DNA of 64,000 nucleotides from Haladaptatus sp. DJG-WS-42 (lineage in GTDB: Archaea > Halobacteriota > Halobacteria > Halobacteriales > Halococcaceae), in assembly GCF_037198285.1 (NCBI RefSeq), contig NZ_CP147243.1:496001-560000 (forward strand). Direction: 5' to 3'. The translations under genes and the position numbers were made by a program. Position 1 is the first letter of the stretch. Each line of letters starts with the position of its first letter. Shown here piece after piece: positions 25,012 through 33,210 of the stretch. The notes below the pieces were generated by a model. That model was not told the DNA's origin. It saw only the letters and a program-made list of their open reading frames with translations, and did not search any database.

Positions 25012-25572
25012 ATGGAGGTTCTCACCAGAGACCGCGTCCCGGCGCTCACAGGGCTGCTTACGGTCGTCTCACTGGCGCTCGTCTTCGGAGCCGTGCTTGG
25101 AGCCATCCCGACGGCCATCCTTCCACGCGCGCCTGAATGGGTGTATGAGGCGATTCCACACCTCAACGCCACCATCAGCTTCGTTGCTATCCTGACCATC
25201 GCTCAGGGCTGGCGCTGGATTCGACAGGGACAGGTGCTGAAACACCGCGCCGCGATGCTCACCGCGCTTGGCCTGTTTGCGGTGTTCCTCACGCTCTATC
25301 TGTACCGCATCTCGTTCGTGGGGACGACGAGCTTCATGGGGCCAGAAACGATCAAGCTCTACCTCTACTACCCGTTTCTCGCCATCCACATGCTGTTCGC
25401 TATCGTTTGTATTCCGTTGCTCTACTTCGTCGTGCTCACCGCCCTCACCCGGCCGATTCGAGAGATTCCCCAGTCGAGTCACAAACGCGTTGGGAAGATT
25501 GCGGCGGCGCTGTGGCTCGTCTCCTTCTCGATGGGGATTGGTGTCTACCTGCTGCTCTACATCATCTACTGA
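25012..25572 (+). CDS. DUF420-family membrane protein
   Basis: 186 residues with five hydrophobic segments near 12-32, 48-65, 82-102, 120-145 and 160-183. His residues in PHLNATISF and AIHMLFA and the pattern KHRAAMLTAL match DUF420 proteins, which occur near cytochrome oxidase genes and may help its assembly or haem delivery. No oxidase gene is seen within the window, so this instance stands alone. The start ATG 25012 is preceded by an AT-poor region. Confidence 0.85.
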   Translation: MEVLTRDRVPALTGLLTVVSLALVFGAVLGAIPTAILPRAPEWVYEAIPHLNATISFVAILTIAQGWRWIRQGQVLKHRAAMLTALGLFAVFLTLYLYRISFVGTTSFMGPETIKLYLYYPFLAIHMLFAIVCIPLLYFVVLTALTRPIREIPQSSHKRVGKIAAALWLVSFSMGIGVYLLLYIIY

Positions 25573-25593
25573 CCGAAGAACTGTTTTCAGAAG

Positions 25594-27048
25594 TTAGTCG
25601 TCGCCGAACACCGGCCGCGACACGTCTCTGTCCGTCTCCTCGCCGTTGATGTCGTAGGGGTATTCGCCCGTGACACAGCCGAGACAGAGGTCGAGGCGTT
25701 CGGCTTCTAATACGTCTGCAATCGCGTCGATGGAGAGATACGAGAGGCTGTCTGCGTTGATGACATCACGGATGTCCGCGACCGATTTATCAGAAGCAAT
25801 CAGCTCCTCGCGGGTAGCCATGTTGATGCCCATGTAACACGGCGCGATGATGGCGGGTGCGCCGATGCGCATGTGGACTTCCTCTGCGCCTGCGTCTTTG
25901 AGCAGTTGGACGAGCTGGTTCGACGTGGTTCCGCGAACGATGGAGTCGTCGATGATGGTGACGGTTTTCCCCTCGATAGTGGATTTGATGGGGTTCAGTT
26001 TGAGGCGCACCGCACGCTCTCGCTCGTCCTGTGTCGGCATGATGAACGTCCGCCCGACGTAACGGTTTTTCATGAGTCCTTCTGCGAACTCAACGCCGTC
26101 GCCTGCGGCGTCCGCGTAGCCAGAGGCAAATGCGCGACCGGAGTCGGGTACGGGCATCACCACGTCCGTGTCGATGCCGCTTTCCTCCCAGAGTTTGCGT
26201 CCGAGTTCGCGGCGCACCTCGTAGACGAGTTTGCCGTCGATAATCGAGTCCGGGCGGGCGAAATAGACGTATTCGAAGAAACAATGTGCCGTATTGTCGA
26301 GTTCGACGAGTTGGTAGGAGTCGAAGTCAGAGCCGTCTTCTGCGAGCACGATGAGTTCGCCCGGTTTCACGTCGCGGACGAGGTCGCCGTCTAAGGTGTC
26401 GATGGCCGCACTCTCTGAGGCGAGAACGTAGCCGTCTTCGAGTTTGCCAAGGACGAGCGGGCGATTCCCCTGTGGATCGCGGACGCCCATCACCGTGTCG
26501 TCGTGCATAATGGTGAGGGCATAGGAGCCGTGAATCCGGTTCATCGTCTTCTTGACGGCGCGCACGAGGTCGCCGTCTAAGAGGTTGCGGGCAAGGTCGT
26601 GGGCGATGACTTCCGTGTCGCCGTCCGAGGTGAACGCGTGGCCGTGGGCTTCGAGTTCGGCGCGAATCTCGTCTGCGTTCACGAGGTTGCCGTTGTGTGC
26701 GAGCCCGAGCGAGCCACTCTTAAAAGAAACCGAGAATGGCTGGGCGCAACTCGAATCGACGCTCCCGGCTGTGGGGTAGCGGACGTGGCCGATACCGACC
26801 TGCCCGTGGAGGCTGTCTAAATCTTTGAGCGTGAAAGCGTCGCCAACCAGCCCCATTTCGACGTGGCTGTACTGTTGGAAGCCGTCGTGGGTCACGATGC
26901 CCGCTGACTCCTGCCCACGGTGTTGCAGGGCGTACAGCGAGTAGTAAAGCGGTCGCGCGGCGGGTCGGTCAGCCAGCGAGATGCCGACGACACCGCACTT
27001 TTCGGTCAAGCCGTATTGGAATTGTGGGGAATCCCGCCCGTCTGCCAT
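25594..27048 (-). CDS. purF: Amidophosphoribosyltransferase PurF
   Basis: 484 residues from ATG 27046-27048; ATG 27067-27069 is an alternative giving 491. PurF transfers the glutamine amide to PRPP, the first step of purine synthesis. A short propeptide precedes the nucleophile Cys18 in EKCGVVG; the glutaminase domain has HVRYPTAG and HNGNL; the PRTase loop is VTIIDDSIVRGTTS. APCYMGI and DLCLGCVTGEYP supply cysteines of the [4Fe-4S]-type enzyme. The gene follows L37e and LSm on the same strand, a typical haloarchaeal order, but a 224-base gap with a palindrome suggests separate control. Confidence 0.97.
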   Translation of the reverse strand: MADGRDSPQFQYGLTEKCGVVGISLADRPAARPLYYSLYALQHRGQESAGIVTHDGFQQYSHVEMGLVGDAFTLKDLDSLHGQVGIGHVRYPTAGSVDSSCAQPFSVSFKSGSLGLAHNGNLVNADEIRAELEAHGHAFTSDGDTEVIAHDLARNLLDGDLVRAVKKTMNRIHGSYALTIMHDDTVMGVRDPQGNRPLVLGKLEDGYVLASESAAIDTLDGDLVRDVKPGELIVLAEDGSDFDSYQLVELDNTAHCFFEYVYFARPDSIIDGKLVYEVRRELGRKLWEESGIDTDVVMPVPDSGRAFASGYADAAGDGVEFAEGLMKNRYVGRTFIMPTQDERERAVRLKLNPIKSTIEGKTVTIIDDSIVRGTTSNQLVQLLKDAGAEEVHMRIGAPAIIAPCYMGINMATREELIASDKSVADIRDVINADSLSYLSIDAIADVLEAERLDLCLGCVTGEYPYDINGEETDRDVSRPVFGDD

Positions 27049-27120
27049 GGTCGTTCGTGTGGCGGCCAACCGTAAAAACCCCCGCCATTGTGTCGTAATC
27101 GCCTGAACTTCTCGCCAAAA

Positions 27121-27138
27121 TATACACGTTCGTGTATA
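27121..27138. promoter_or_regulatory. 18-base palindrome upstream of purF
   Basis: TATACACG at 27121-27128 and CGTGTATA at 27131-27138 are perfect inverted repeats separated by TT, 73 bases before the purF start. The AT-rich ends could overlap the TATA box, so binding of a dimeric repressor would block initiation. This is the strongest palindrome of operator type noticed in the window. Confidence 0.55.
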
Positions 27139-27189
27139 GAGGCGGCGACGTCACACGCGGCGCTCTCGTTCAGCGTGTAATGAGAACAC

Positions 27190-27215
27190 CACGCATGCGT
27201 GAGCAGATGCTCACG
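27190..27215 (-). other. Overlapping alternative hairpins downstream of L37e
   Basis: CGTGAGCA (27198-27205) pairs with TGCTCACG (27208-27215) over eight bases, while the overlapping CACGCATGCGTG (27190-27201) is a perfect palindrome that competes for the same bases. On the minus strand a pyrimidine run (TTTTCTCTCTCCTC) lies between the L37e stop and the hairpin, compatible with transcript termination or a processed 3' end. Confidence 0.4.
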
Positions 27216-27272
27216 AAGCGAGGAGAGAGAAAATTTCACGCGACCGCAACCGCGGCCGCAGATTCGTCGCGT

Positions 27273-27446
27273 CTATTCGCCGGCTTTCGACTGCCAGGCG
27301 TACTCACGGCGTTTGGCCGTTTTCCCGAAGCCACAGGACGCACAGACCTTCTTTCTGCTGTGATAGGACTTGTTCCCGCAGCGACGACACTTCACGTGGG
27401 TCGTCTTGTTCTTCTTACCCTGGCTTGGAGTACCTGCACCAGTCAT
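27273..27446 (-). CDS. rpl37e: Large ribosomal subunit protein L37e
   Basis: 57 residues from ATG 27444-27446, stop 27273-27275; too short for ordinary ORF thresholds but unmistakable. It begins [12 protein letters not shown] and contains [11 protein letters not shown] and [14 protein letters not shown], the CxxC pairs of the L37e zinc ribbon, and ends [10 protein letters not shown]. The start overlaps the LSm stop (ATGA). The protein binds 23S rRNA in the archaeal/eukaryotic large subunit. Confidence 0.97.
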   Translation of the reverse strand: MTGAGTPSQGKKNKTTHVKCRRCGNKSYHSRKKVCASCGFGKTAKRREYAWQSKAGE

Positions 27447-27628
27447 GGAGTAATCGTGACGACGTTATCGCCGCGTATAATGGTTGTGTCTTCATCCGAC
27501 TCAACCACGAGATTCATATGCTGGTCGTAGCCGGCGAGCTCGCCGGTGAACACCTCACCATCTTTCAGGCGAACGGTGACTTCCTCCCCTAACGACGCCT
27601 CAAGGACGTCGAGCGGTCGTCCACTCAT
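27443..27628 (-). CDS. lsm: LSm/Sm-like archaeal RNA-binding protein
   Basis: 61 residues from ATG 27626-27628 ([10 protein letters not shown]); an in-frame ATG at 27634 would add two residues. Sm1 is visible as [27 protein letters not shown] and Sm2 as [10 protein letters not shown], the latter matching the IRG motif that contacts RNA bases. The protein forms rings that bind U-rich RNA. It is short, ending right after Sm2, as in haloarchaeal LSm. Translation is coupled to L37e by a four-base overlap. Confidence 0.96.
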   Translation of the reverse strand: MSGRPLDVLEASLGEEVTVRLKDGEVFTGELAGYDQHMNLVVESDEDTTIIRGDNVVTITP

Positions 27629-27650
27629 ACCCATACGGCCCTTCGTCGCG

Positions 27651-27660
27651 GTATTAAACG
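27651..27660 (-). promoter_or_regulatory. TATA box of the LSm-L37e operon
   Basis: On the minus strand the element reads CGTTTAATAC, ending about 22 bases before ATG 27628, the usual spacing for leaderless initiation. The M42 peptidase gene ends only 16 bases beyond it. Confidence 0.55.
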
Positions 27661-27676
27661 TACCGGCCTTGTCCCG

Positions 27677-28735
27677 TCAGAGCGACACCGAGAACGTACC
27701 AAACTCGGCGGCCTGCGCTGCAATCTCTCCCAACAGGTCGGAAACGGCCATGAGATCGTTGGTATCGATGACCTCGACTGGCGTGTGCATATAGCGATTC
27801 GGCAGCCCGATGTTGAGCGACGGAATGCCGCCACGCGTCGTGAAGAAAGCGTCTGCGTCGGTTCCGGTGAACGACCCAGCCGCCTGCAACTGTACGTCGA
27901 TTGATGCAGCGCCTGCGGCCTGTCGAGCGAGCGCAACGACGCGCGGATGATTCGCAGAGCCACGAGCGATGACCGGCCCCTCACCGAGCGAAATGTCCCC
28001 GCCCTTGTTCGCGGGCGCATCAGGGCTGTCGGTCGCGTGGGTCACGTCCACCGCAATGGCCACGTCCGGGTTCAAGTCGTGGGCAATCATCTTCGCACCC
28101 TGTAAGCCGATCTCTTCCATCACCGTACTCACGGCGTAGACGGTCGCGTCAACCTCGGCTTCTGTCGCTTGCCGGAGGCCTTCTGCGGCCGCCCAGATAC
28201 CGATTCGGTTGTCCATCCCGCGCGCCGAGAGCCGCGTTCCGTGGAGGTCGTTGACGGTCGAGGAGAACGTCACAGCGTCCCCAATTTCGACGAGTTCCTC
28301 GGCTTCGTCCTTGTCGCCTGCACCGATATCGACGTGTTGTTCGGTAATCTCTGAGACCTTCTCGTCGTCCCCGTCGCGCAGGTGAATCGCCGCCTGCCCG
28401 ACGACGCCAGAGACCGGGCCGTCTGCGGTGTGTACCGTGACGTGTTGGCCCCGTGAGACGGTTTTGTCCGCCCCGCCGATTTTATCGAGTCGGAGAAAGC
28501 CGTTGTCGTCGATGGTGCGGACGATGAAGCCAATCTCGTCTGCGTGGCCGGTGAAGGCCAGTTCTGGGTCGCCGCCGTCGTAGACGGCGATTGCGTTGCC
28601 GTAGGCGTCGGTGTGAACGTCGTCTGCGAACTGCGAGACGTAATCCACCCAGACGCGCTGAGCAGGAAGTTCAAACCCGGACGGACTTGGCGCTTCGAGG
28701 AGCGAATCGAGAAACGCTCGCTGGGACTCGTTCAT
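27677..28735 (-). CDS. M42-family metallo-aminopeptidase
   Basis: 352 residues from ATG 28733-28735; the long upstream extension to 29080 is a shadow. Zinc ligands and catalytic residues are visible: His64 and Asp66 in FTGHADEIG, the bridging Asp in SARGMDNRIG, the Glu pair in VMEEIGLQGA, the Asp in AVDVTHATD and the His in NRYMHTPVEV. A PDZ-like insertion domain lies between. M42 enzymes (TET/glutamyl aminopeptidase-like) form large peptidase complexes that finish peptide degradation; endoglucanase annotations of this family are usually misleading. Confidence 0.93.
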   Translation of the reverse strand: MNESQRAFLDSLLEAPSPSGFELPAQRVWVDYVSQFADDVHTDAYGNAIAVYDGGDPELAFTGHADEIGFIVRTIDDNGFLRLDKIGGADKTVSRGQHVTVHTADGPVSGVVGQAAIHLRDGDDEKVSEITEQHVDIGAGDKDEAEELVEIGDAVTFSSTVNDLHGTRLSARGMDNRIGIWAAAEGLRQATEAEVDATVYAVSTVMEEIGLQGAKMIAHDLNPDVAIAVDVTHATDSPDAPANKGGDISLGEGPVIARGSANHPRVVALARQAAGAASIDVQLQAAGSFTGTDADAFFTTRGGIPSLNIGLPNRYMHTPVEVIDTNDLMAVSDLLGEIAAQAAEFGTFSVSL

Positions 28736-28817
28736 GGGCAAAACTCGGGGTGAGAAACCTATCAATCCCCCGAAGCAGGCCACAACCGATAAACAGTTGG
28801 TCATCCAATAGAACAGT

Positions 28818-29168
28818 ATGGGAAACTTCACTCTCTTCGAGGTGCACCTGCACGGCGAGAACGGCGGCGGCTTCCAATTTGGCCCGACGTTCTCGAAGTC
28901 AGGCAGTACGGACGAGTCTGAGAAGACAGAATCGTCAGAGAAATCGCGTCGCTTTGGCCGGTTCCGCCGGTCGAAAAGCGGCGACGAAGACGCGACCGAC
29001 GAAACGGAAATCGAAGTCGAAGACGGCGAAATGGACGAGACAGCGGGCGGAAAGAGCGCGAGTGGCAAAGGTGCGCTCATCGCAATTCTGTTCCTCCTCG
29101 GCGCGGTGATGCTCGTAAAGAAACTCCGCGGGGGCGACAGCGACGAAACCGAAGTCGACCTCGACTAG
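28818..29168 (+). CDS. Acidic protein with single C-terminal membrane helix
   Basis: 116 residues. The N-terminus MGNFTLFEVHLHG is a short hydrophobic strand, the middle (30-80) is a low-complexity Ser/Lys/Glu/Asp stretch, and ALIAILFLLGAVMLV near residues 86-101 is one transmembrane helix followed by basic then acidic residues. Haloarchaeal genomes carry many such small tail-anchored proteins of unknown role. The coding call rests on the clear ATG, clean frame and spacing to the DUF2342 gene, 37 bases downstream. Confidence 0.7.
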   Translation: MGNFTLFEVHLHGENGGGFQFGPTFSKSGSTDESEKTESSEKSRRFGRFRRSKSGDEDATDETEIEVEDGEMDETAGGKSASGKGALIAILFLLGAVMLVKKLRGGDSDETEVDLD

Positions 29169-29205
29169 GCACAACCCATTTTACCAGCGCTCTCCAAACA
29201 GAGTC

Positions 29206-30168
29206 GTGAACTTCTTTCGTAGCGTCAAAGCGGTCACCAGTGCGACCGGCGACGGCCCCATCGACTGGCAAGCCGTCGCGGAAGCCACGAAAGCCGCGAC
29301 TGACCCCGGCGATCTGGCGTTAGCCGACCGAGAGCAGGAAGGCTACGCAAACGACGTCCGCGACGCCCGTAATCGGGTACGAGAAGTGTCCGGCATCGAC
29401 TTCGACGTGCCGCGCACCGTCGAAATCCAGCACCGCCACCACTGGGTGGACGCCAATATCACCACCTTTGAGCGCGTGATGGCCCCACTCGAAAACCAAC
29501 AACTTTCGGTGATTCCCGGCGTCGCCCGTGTCGTGAACACGGGGACGATGGCGTTCGCCCTCTCCTTCCTCGCAAACAACGTCCTCGGCCAGTACGACCC
29601 ACTCCTGCTCGCAGAGGAGTCGAAAGAGCAACTCGAGCACGGCCTCTACTTCGTTCACCCGAACATCGTCCGCGTGGCCGACATGCTCGACGCGCCCTTC
29701 CCGCGCTTCCGTCGCTGGATTGCCTTCCACGAGGTGGCCCACGCCGCCGAGTTCGGGGCCGCACCGTGGCTCTCTGACCACTTAGAAGCCCAGATGCGCG
29801 CGGGTATCGACGACCTCTCGTCTGGTACCATCAACCGCGAAGCGTTCACCGAACTGAACACCGCGATGACCGCCGTCGAGGGCTACGCCGAACTCATCAT
29901 GGACCACGCCTTCGACGACGAGTACGAAGACCTCCGACGCAAACTCGACGAGCGCCGGAAAGGCGGCGGCCCCGTCGCTCAACTCGTCCGCCGGATGCTC
30001 GGCATGGGCATGAAACGCCGCCAGTACGAACTCGGCAAGGAGTTCTTCGAGATGGTGGCCGCGGTGCGCGACATCGAAACCGCCGCCCTCGTCTGGGAAC
30101 AGCCAGCGAACCTCCCGACGAAAGACGAGTTGGAGAATCCGGCCCGCTGGATTGCGCGGGTTGCCTGA
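29206..30168 (+). CDS. DUF2342-type zinc metallopeptidase (zincin)
   Basis: 320 residues from GTG 29206. The zinc motif HEVAHAAEF is at about residues 176-184, with the third ligand probably the Glu in TAVEGYAELIMDH, as in DUF2342 (zincin_2) proteins. The N-terminal domain is helical and the region around residues 105-135 is hydrophobic enough for membrane contact. These proteins are common in actinobacteria, often near F420 genes, and in haloarchaea; a substrate has not been defined. No F420 gene is nearby here. Confidence 0.88.
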   Translation: MNFFRSVKAVTSATGDGPIDWQAVAEATKAATDPGDLALADREQEGYANDVRDARNRVREVSGIDFDVPRTVEIQHRHHWVDANITTFERVMAPLENQQLSVIPGVARVVNTGTMAFALSFLANNVLGQYDPLLLAEESKEQLEHGLYFVHPNIVRVADMLDAPFPRFRRWIAFHEVAHAAEFGAAPWLSDHLEAQMRAGIDDLSSGTINREAFTELNTAMTAVEGYAELIMDHAFDDEYEDLRRKLDERRKGGGPVAQLVRRMLGMGMKRRQYELGKEFFEMVAAVRDIETAALVWEQPANLPTKDELENPARWIARVA

Positions 30169-30187
30169 AGAGAGCAATTTTTGAGAA

Positions 30188-30598
30188 TTATGAGGGGAAA
30201 ATCGACCGGATAGAGTTACCAATTGCTTTTGTGAAATCGACAAAAGTATTGTAGATTTTTAGTCGATGGTCTCTATCCTTATCTCTCCGCTTTCCCTCAG
30301 CTCTATAGATTTCTCCGAGTGCCGACCGCTTCATATGTCGCAATCGCATCCGCTCATCCGCCGATAATGAATACAACTCTTCATGTTGGTTGTCATGAGT
30401 CCATGCTCTATCTGTACCCTCTAATCCACCTTTTGGAGGGAAAATTTCTTTGAACCTCAAGAATTCATCCTCTAGAAGCCACCGTTCTTCGTTTACCCTC
30501 TCAAGAGTCCAATCCTCCATTTTCCGGTGGTCAAACCGTTCATCTAACCGGTTTTCGAGAATATCGATTCTCGATTTATTCGGGCTGTGTTCATTCAC
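30188..30598 (-). CDS. Orphan charged protein in an AT-rich patch
   Basis: 136 residues, rich in Arg, Lys, Glu and Asp with helical periodicity (DILENRLDERFDHRKMEDW, then ERMRLRHMKRSALGE). It is more balanced in charge than the acidic proteins around it. The surrounding sequence (30170-30675) is visibly AT-richer than neighbouring genes, and codons ending in A/T are common. No domain is recognised; it may be a recently acquired or fast-evolving gene. It lies between the zincin and the thiolase operon. Confidence 0.55.
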   Translation of the reverse strand: MNEHSPNKSRIDILENRLDERFDHRKMEDWTLERVNEERWLLEDEFLRFKEIFPPKGGLEGTDRAWTHDNQHEELYSLSADERMRLRHMKRSALGEIYRAEGKRRDKDRDHRLKIYNTFVDFTKAIGNSIRSIFPS

Positions 30599-30675
30599 TA
30601 GGCATGAATAGAACAGCCAATTCAGTAAAATCTCCGGTTAGTTTATATAAATAAGAAGAATGAGGTTGAGTTCGT

Positions 30676-31056
30676 TTACTCTTCGACGGACTCGAACACC
30701 GGCGACGGCTGGCCTTCGTGCTCGAACACGTCAGAGAGCGTCACGGTGTCGCCGATTTCGACATCGTCTGAGACGCGGCCAACGGTTTTTGCCTCGCCGA
30801 GTTGCACAATCGCAATCTGGAAGCCGGCATCAAAGCCAATCGGCGAGACGGCAATCGTGGATTCTGAGTAGACTTCGCCCGTGGTTTCGAGTTCGACGGT
30901 CGAGATGTCGCGGCTGCCACAGCGCACGCACGCGGCTTTCGGCGCGGCGGTCTGGTGGCCGCAGTCGGCACACTCCTGTCCGAGTAGCGTGCCGTCTTTG
31001 AGTGCTTCACTCCAGCTTGCGTAGTCGAGGAATTCCGGGATTTCTAGTTGGCTCAT
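30676..31056 (-). CDS. Zinc-ribbon/OB-fold protein partner of thiolase (DUF35)
   Basis: 126 residues. An N-terminal helix (ASWSEALKDGTLLGQE) leads to a rubredoxin-like zinc ribbon CADCGHQTAAPKAACVRCGS and an OB-fold (about 50-125) with the GEVYSESTIAVSP start typical of DUF35. These proteins bind acyl-CoA and form complexes with thiolases or HMG-CoA synthase, channelling acetoacetyl-CoA in archaea. The start overlaps the thiolase stop by four bases, so both are coupled. Confidence 0.93.
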   Translation of the reverse strand: MSQLEIPEFLDYASWSEALKDGTLLGQECADCGHQTAAPKAACVRCGSRDISTVELETTGEVYSESTIAVSPIGFDAGFQIAIVQLGEAKTVGRVSDDVEIGDTVTLSDVFEHEGQPSPVFESVEE

Positions 31057-32219
31057 GCGCGCACCTCCAAGACCGAGACGAGCGTGGTGCCGGCGTCGCC
31101 ACCGAGGTTGTGGGCGATGCCCGTTTCCACATCTGCAATCTGTCGGTCGCCCGCGTCGCCGCGGAGTTGTTCGACGAGTTCGACGAGTTGTGCTGTGCCG
31201 GTCGCGCCAATCGGGTGGCCCTTCGCTTTGAGGCCGCCGCTCGGGTTGATTGGCATCTCGCCGTCGATGTAGGTTCGGCCGTCGGCGGCCGCGGGGCCGC
31301 CCTCGCCGTCTTCGAACAGGCCGAGTGCTTCCGAGGCCATGACTTCCGCGCCGGTAAAGCAGTCGTGGACTTCCGCGAAGTCAACGTCGTCTGCCGTGAT
31401 GCCAGCCTGCTCGTAGGCCTGCTCTGCGGCGCGACGGGCCGACATCGTGGACGGGAAGTCCGGTTTGTCAGCGAGCGGGACGATGTCCGTGCCGTGGCCA
31501 ACGCCGGTCACGTCCACGGGGGCGTCGAACTCGTCTGCGATGTCGTCTGAGACGACGATGACCGCGCTCGCGCCGTCCGAGAAGGGACAGCAGTCCATGA
31601 GATGGAACGGGTCTGCAATGATTGGCGAGTCGAGGACGTCCGAAACGTCGATGTCGCGGCCGAAGTGCGCTCGCGGGTTGTGCGCGCCGTGGGCGTGATT
31701 TTTCACTGCGACGGAAGCGAGTTGCTCCGGCGTCGTGCCGTACTCGAACATGTGTCGCTTCGTGAGGAGGGCGAACACGCCGGGGAAGGTGAGGCCGGTT
31801 GGCTGTTCGTACTGGCGGTGACTGGCGGAGGCGAAAATGCGCGTCATCTCGCCGGTTCCAAGCCCGGTTTCCGGCGTACAGCGCTCGACCCCGCCGACGA
31901 TGACCACGTCGTGGAGGCCCGACTCCACGTCTTGGACGGCGTGTTTGAACGCGTTCGAAGAGGTCGCACACGCGTCCTCGAAGCGCTGACACGGCACGCC
32001 CGCGATGCCGATGTGCGAGGCGAGTGTCGGCGCGAGGTGGGTGTCGTTTTCGGTCTGACCGCCCATCGCATTGCCGAGGTAGAATGCGTCGATGTCACCG
32101 GCTTCGACACCGGCATCATCCAGTGCTGGAAGGGCTGCTTCAGCGAAGAGTTCTGGTAAGGTTGCTTCGTGGACGCCGAACTTCGTCATGCCGGCTCCCA
32201 CGATACTTGCTCGTGCCAT
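31053..32219 (-). CDS. Thiolase-family acetyl-CoA acetyltransferase
   Basis: 388 residues. The acylation Cys is in FEDACATSSNAF near residue 86, the catalytic His in GGLKAKGHPIGATG near residue 330, and the second motif is DCFTGAE. The C-terminal Cys/GGG motif of classical degradative thiolases is replaced by NLGGDAGTT, as in archaeal SCPx-like thiolases that need a DUF35 partner, which is encoded next. The probable reaction is condensation of two acetyl-CoA for mevalonate, or thiolysis. Upstream, an AT-rich segment (32220-32260) may hold the promoter. Confidence 0.94.
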   Translation of the reverse strand: MARASIVGAGMTKFGVHEATLPELFAEAALPALDDAGVEAGDIDAFYLGNAMGGQTENDTHLAPTLASHIGIAGVPCQRFEDACATSSNAFKHAVQDVESGLHDVVIVGGVERCTPETGLGTGEMTRIFASASHRQYEQPTGLTFPGVFALLTKRHMFEYGTTPEQLASVAVKNHAHGAHNPRAHFGRDIDVSDVLDSPIIADPFHLMDCCPFSDGASAVIVVSDDIADEFDAPVDVTGVGHGTDIVPLADKPDFPSTMSARRAAEQAYEQAGITADDVDFAEVHDCFTGAEVMASEALGLFEDGEGGPAAADGRTYIDGEMPINPSGGLKAKGHPIGATGTAQLVELVEQLRGDAGDRQIADVETGIAHNLGGDAGTTLVSVLEVRA

Positions 32220-32284
32220 CTGTTCTCATCCAGATTTTCAGTTTCACGGTAATCAATCGTGTGATTCCGTCATGCCTGTCCGAT

Positions 32285-32515
32285 TTATCGTCGCCGTCGG
32301 GCGTCGCCCGCGATATCGCCCGTCCCCGGAAATACCAGCCAGACGAGCAAGACACCGAGCGCTGACCCGGCGAGGAACGCCACGCCAAATTCGACAAGCG
32401 TCGGCGAGGAGGGAATCGTGATGAGTCCGGCAGAGGCACCAACGAGCACCACGAAGCCAATTTTCAGCCGCAGCGTCGCCGCGGTTCGTTCCTCGCTCGA
32501 TATGGGGCCGACCAT
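32285..32515 (-). CDS. Small two-helix membrane protein
   Basis: 76 residues from ATG 32513-32515 (MVGPISSEER). Hydrophobic segments near residues 17-37 and 42-63 are separated by a short Ser/Pro loop, ending in a GTGDIAGDARRRR tail. It may be cotranscribed with the downstream thiolase gene, 65 bases away, though that is uncertain. No function is recognised. Confidence 0.65.
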   Translation of the reverse strand: MVGPISSEERTAATLRLKIGFVVLVGASAGLITIPSSPTLVEFGVAFLAGSALGVLLVWLVFPGTGDIAGDARRRR

Positions 32516-32596
32516 CACCGGCCTCCCGTACACAGCATCATAGTCTGGCTCACGACTGCGCGAACCTTAATGTACGTGAAAACGCTACGAAGGCGG

Positions 32597-33145
32597 TCAC
32601 ATAAAGCCGCGACCGACCTCATCCTCTTCGATAAGGTCGTCGAGTTCGGCGTCGAGGAGTTTCTCCGCCTCCTCGAACGTGGACGAAAGCTCACCGAGGT
32701 TCGCAGACCGCTCGGTGTGGTCGAACTCAAGCGGGCCGAACGCCGGACTCTCCAGTGCGCCCATCACGTCCTCAAACAGCGCGTTCGGCGTCGTTGGCGC
32801 ATCTGCGTGGGCTTTCAGAATCTCGGTGAGTTCCTTGCCCGTGCGCTCGGCTTTCGACTCCTCGATGGGAGACTGGATGCCAAAGCGCCCGCCGACCTTC
32901 TCGTTTGGGAAGAAAGATTCAATATCGTCGTCGATTCGTCGGGCGACGCGCGTTCCGACGCCCTTCACCTCGAAGGGATTTTTCGCGTAGGTCTTGAGTT
33001 GGAAGACGCCCGCCTTCGGGTGGCCGAGGTAGAGGTCTTCGCCGAGGCCTCGATTGCGATTGCCAGCGACTGCTCGCCAGTCGCCTGCGTCCGCACCGCT
33101 TTCGACAACGTCTTCGAGGATGTCTTGCCAGTTCCGGACGCGCAT
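32597..33145 (-). CDS. Conserved haloarchaeal protein of unknown function
   Basis: 182 residues from ATG 33143-33145 (MRVRNWQDILEDVVES). The N-terminal 75 residues form an alpha/beta-like domain with the phrase GLGEDLYLGHPKAGVFQLKTYAKNP, the middle contains GTRVARRIDDDIESFFP, and the C-terminus is acidic and helical, ending in LIEEDEVGRGFM. No membrane segment, signal or catalytic motif is seen. The compact, conserved-looking N-terminus suggests a widespread haloarchaeal family. Confidence 0.75.
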   Translation of the reverse strand: MRVRNWQDILEDVVESGADAGDWRAVAGNRNRGLGEDLYLGHPKAGVFQLKTYAKNPFEVKGVGTRVARRIDDDIESFFPNEKVGGRFGIQSPIEESKAERTGKELTEILKAHADAPTTPNALFEDVMGALESPAFGPLEFDHTERSANLGELSSTFEEAEKLLDAELDDLIEEDEVGRGFM

Positions 33146-33210
33146 ACCGAGTCCTAGCGACGGGGTGAGAATGAATGTATCGCCTGTCGGCACTTTCTGG
33201 GCCTATCCGG

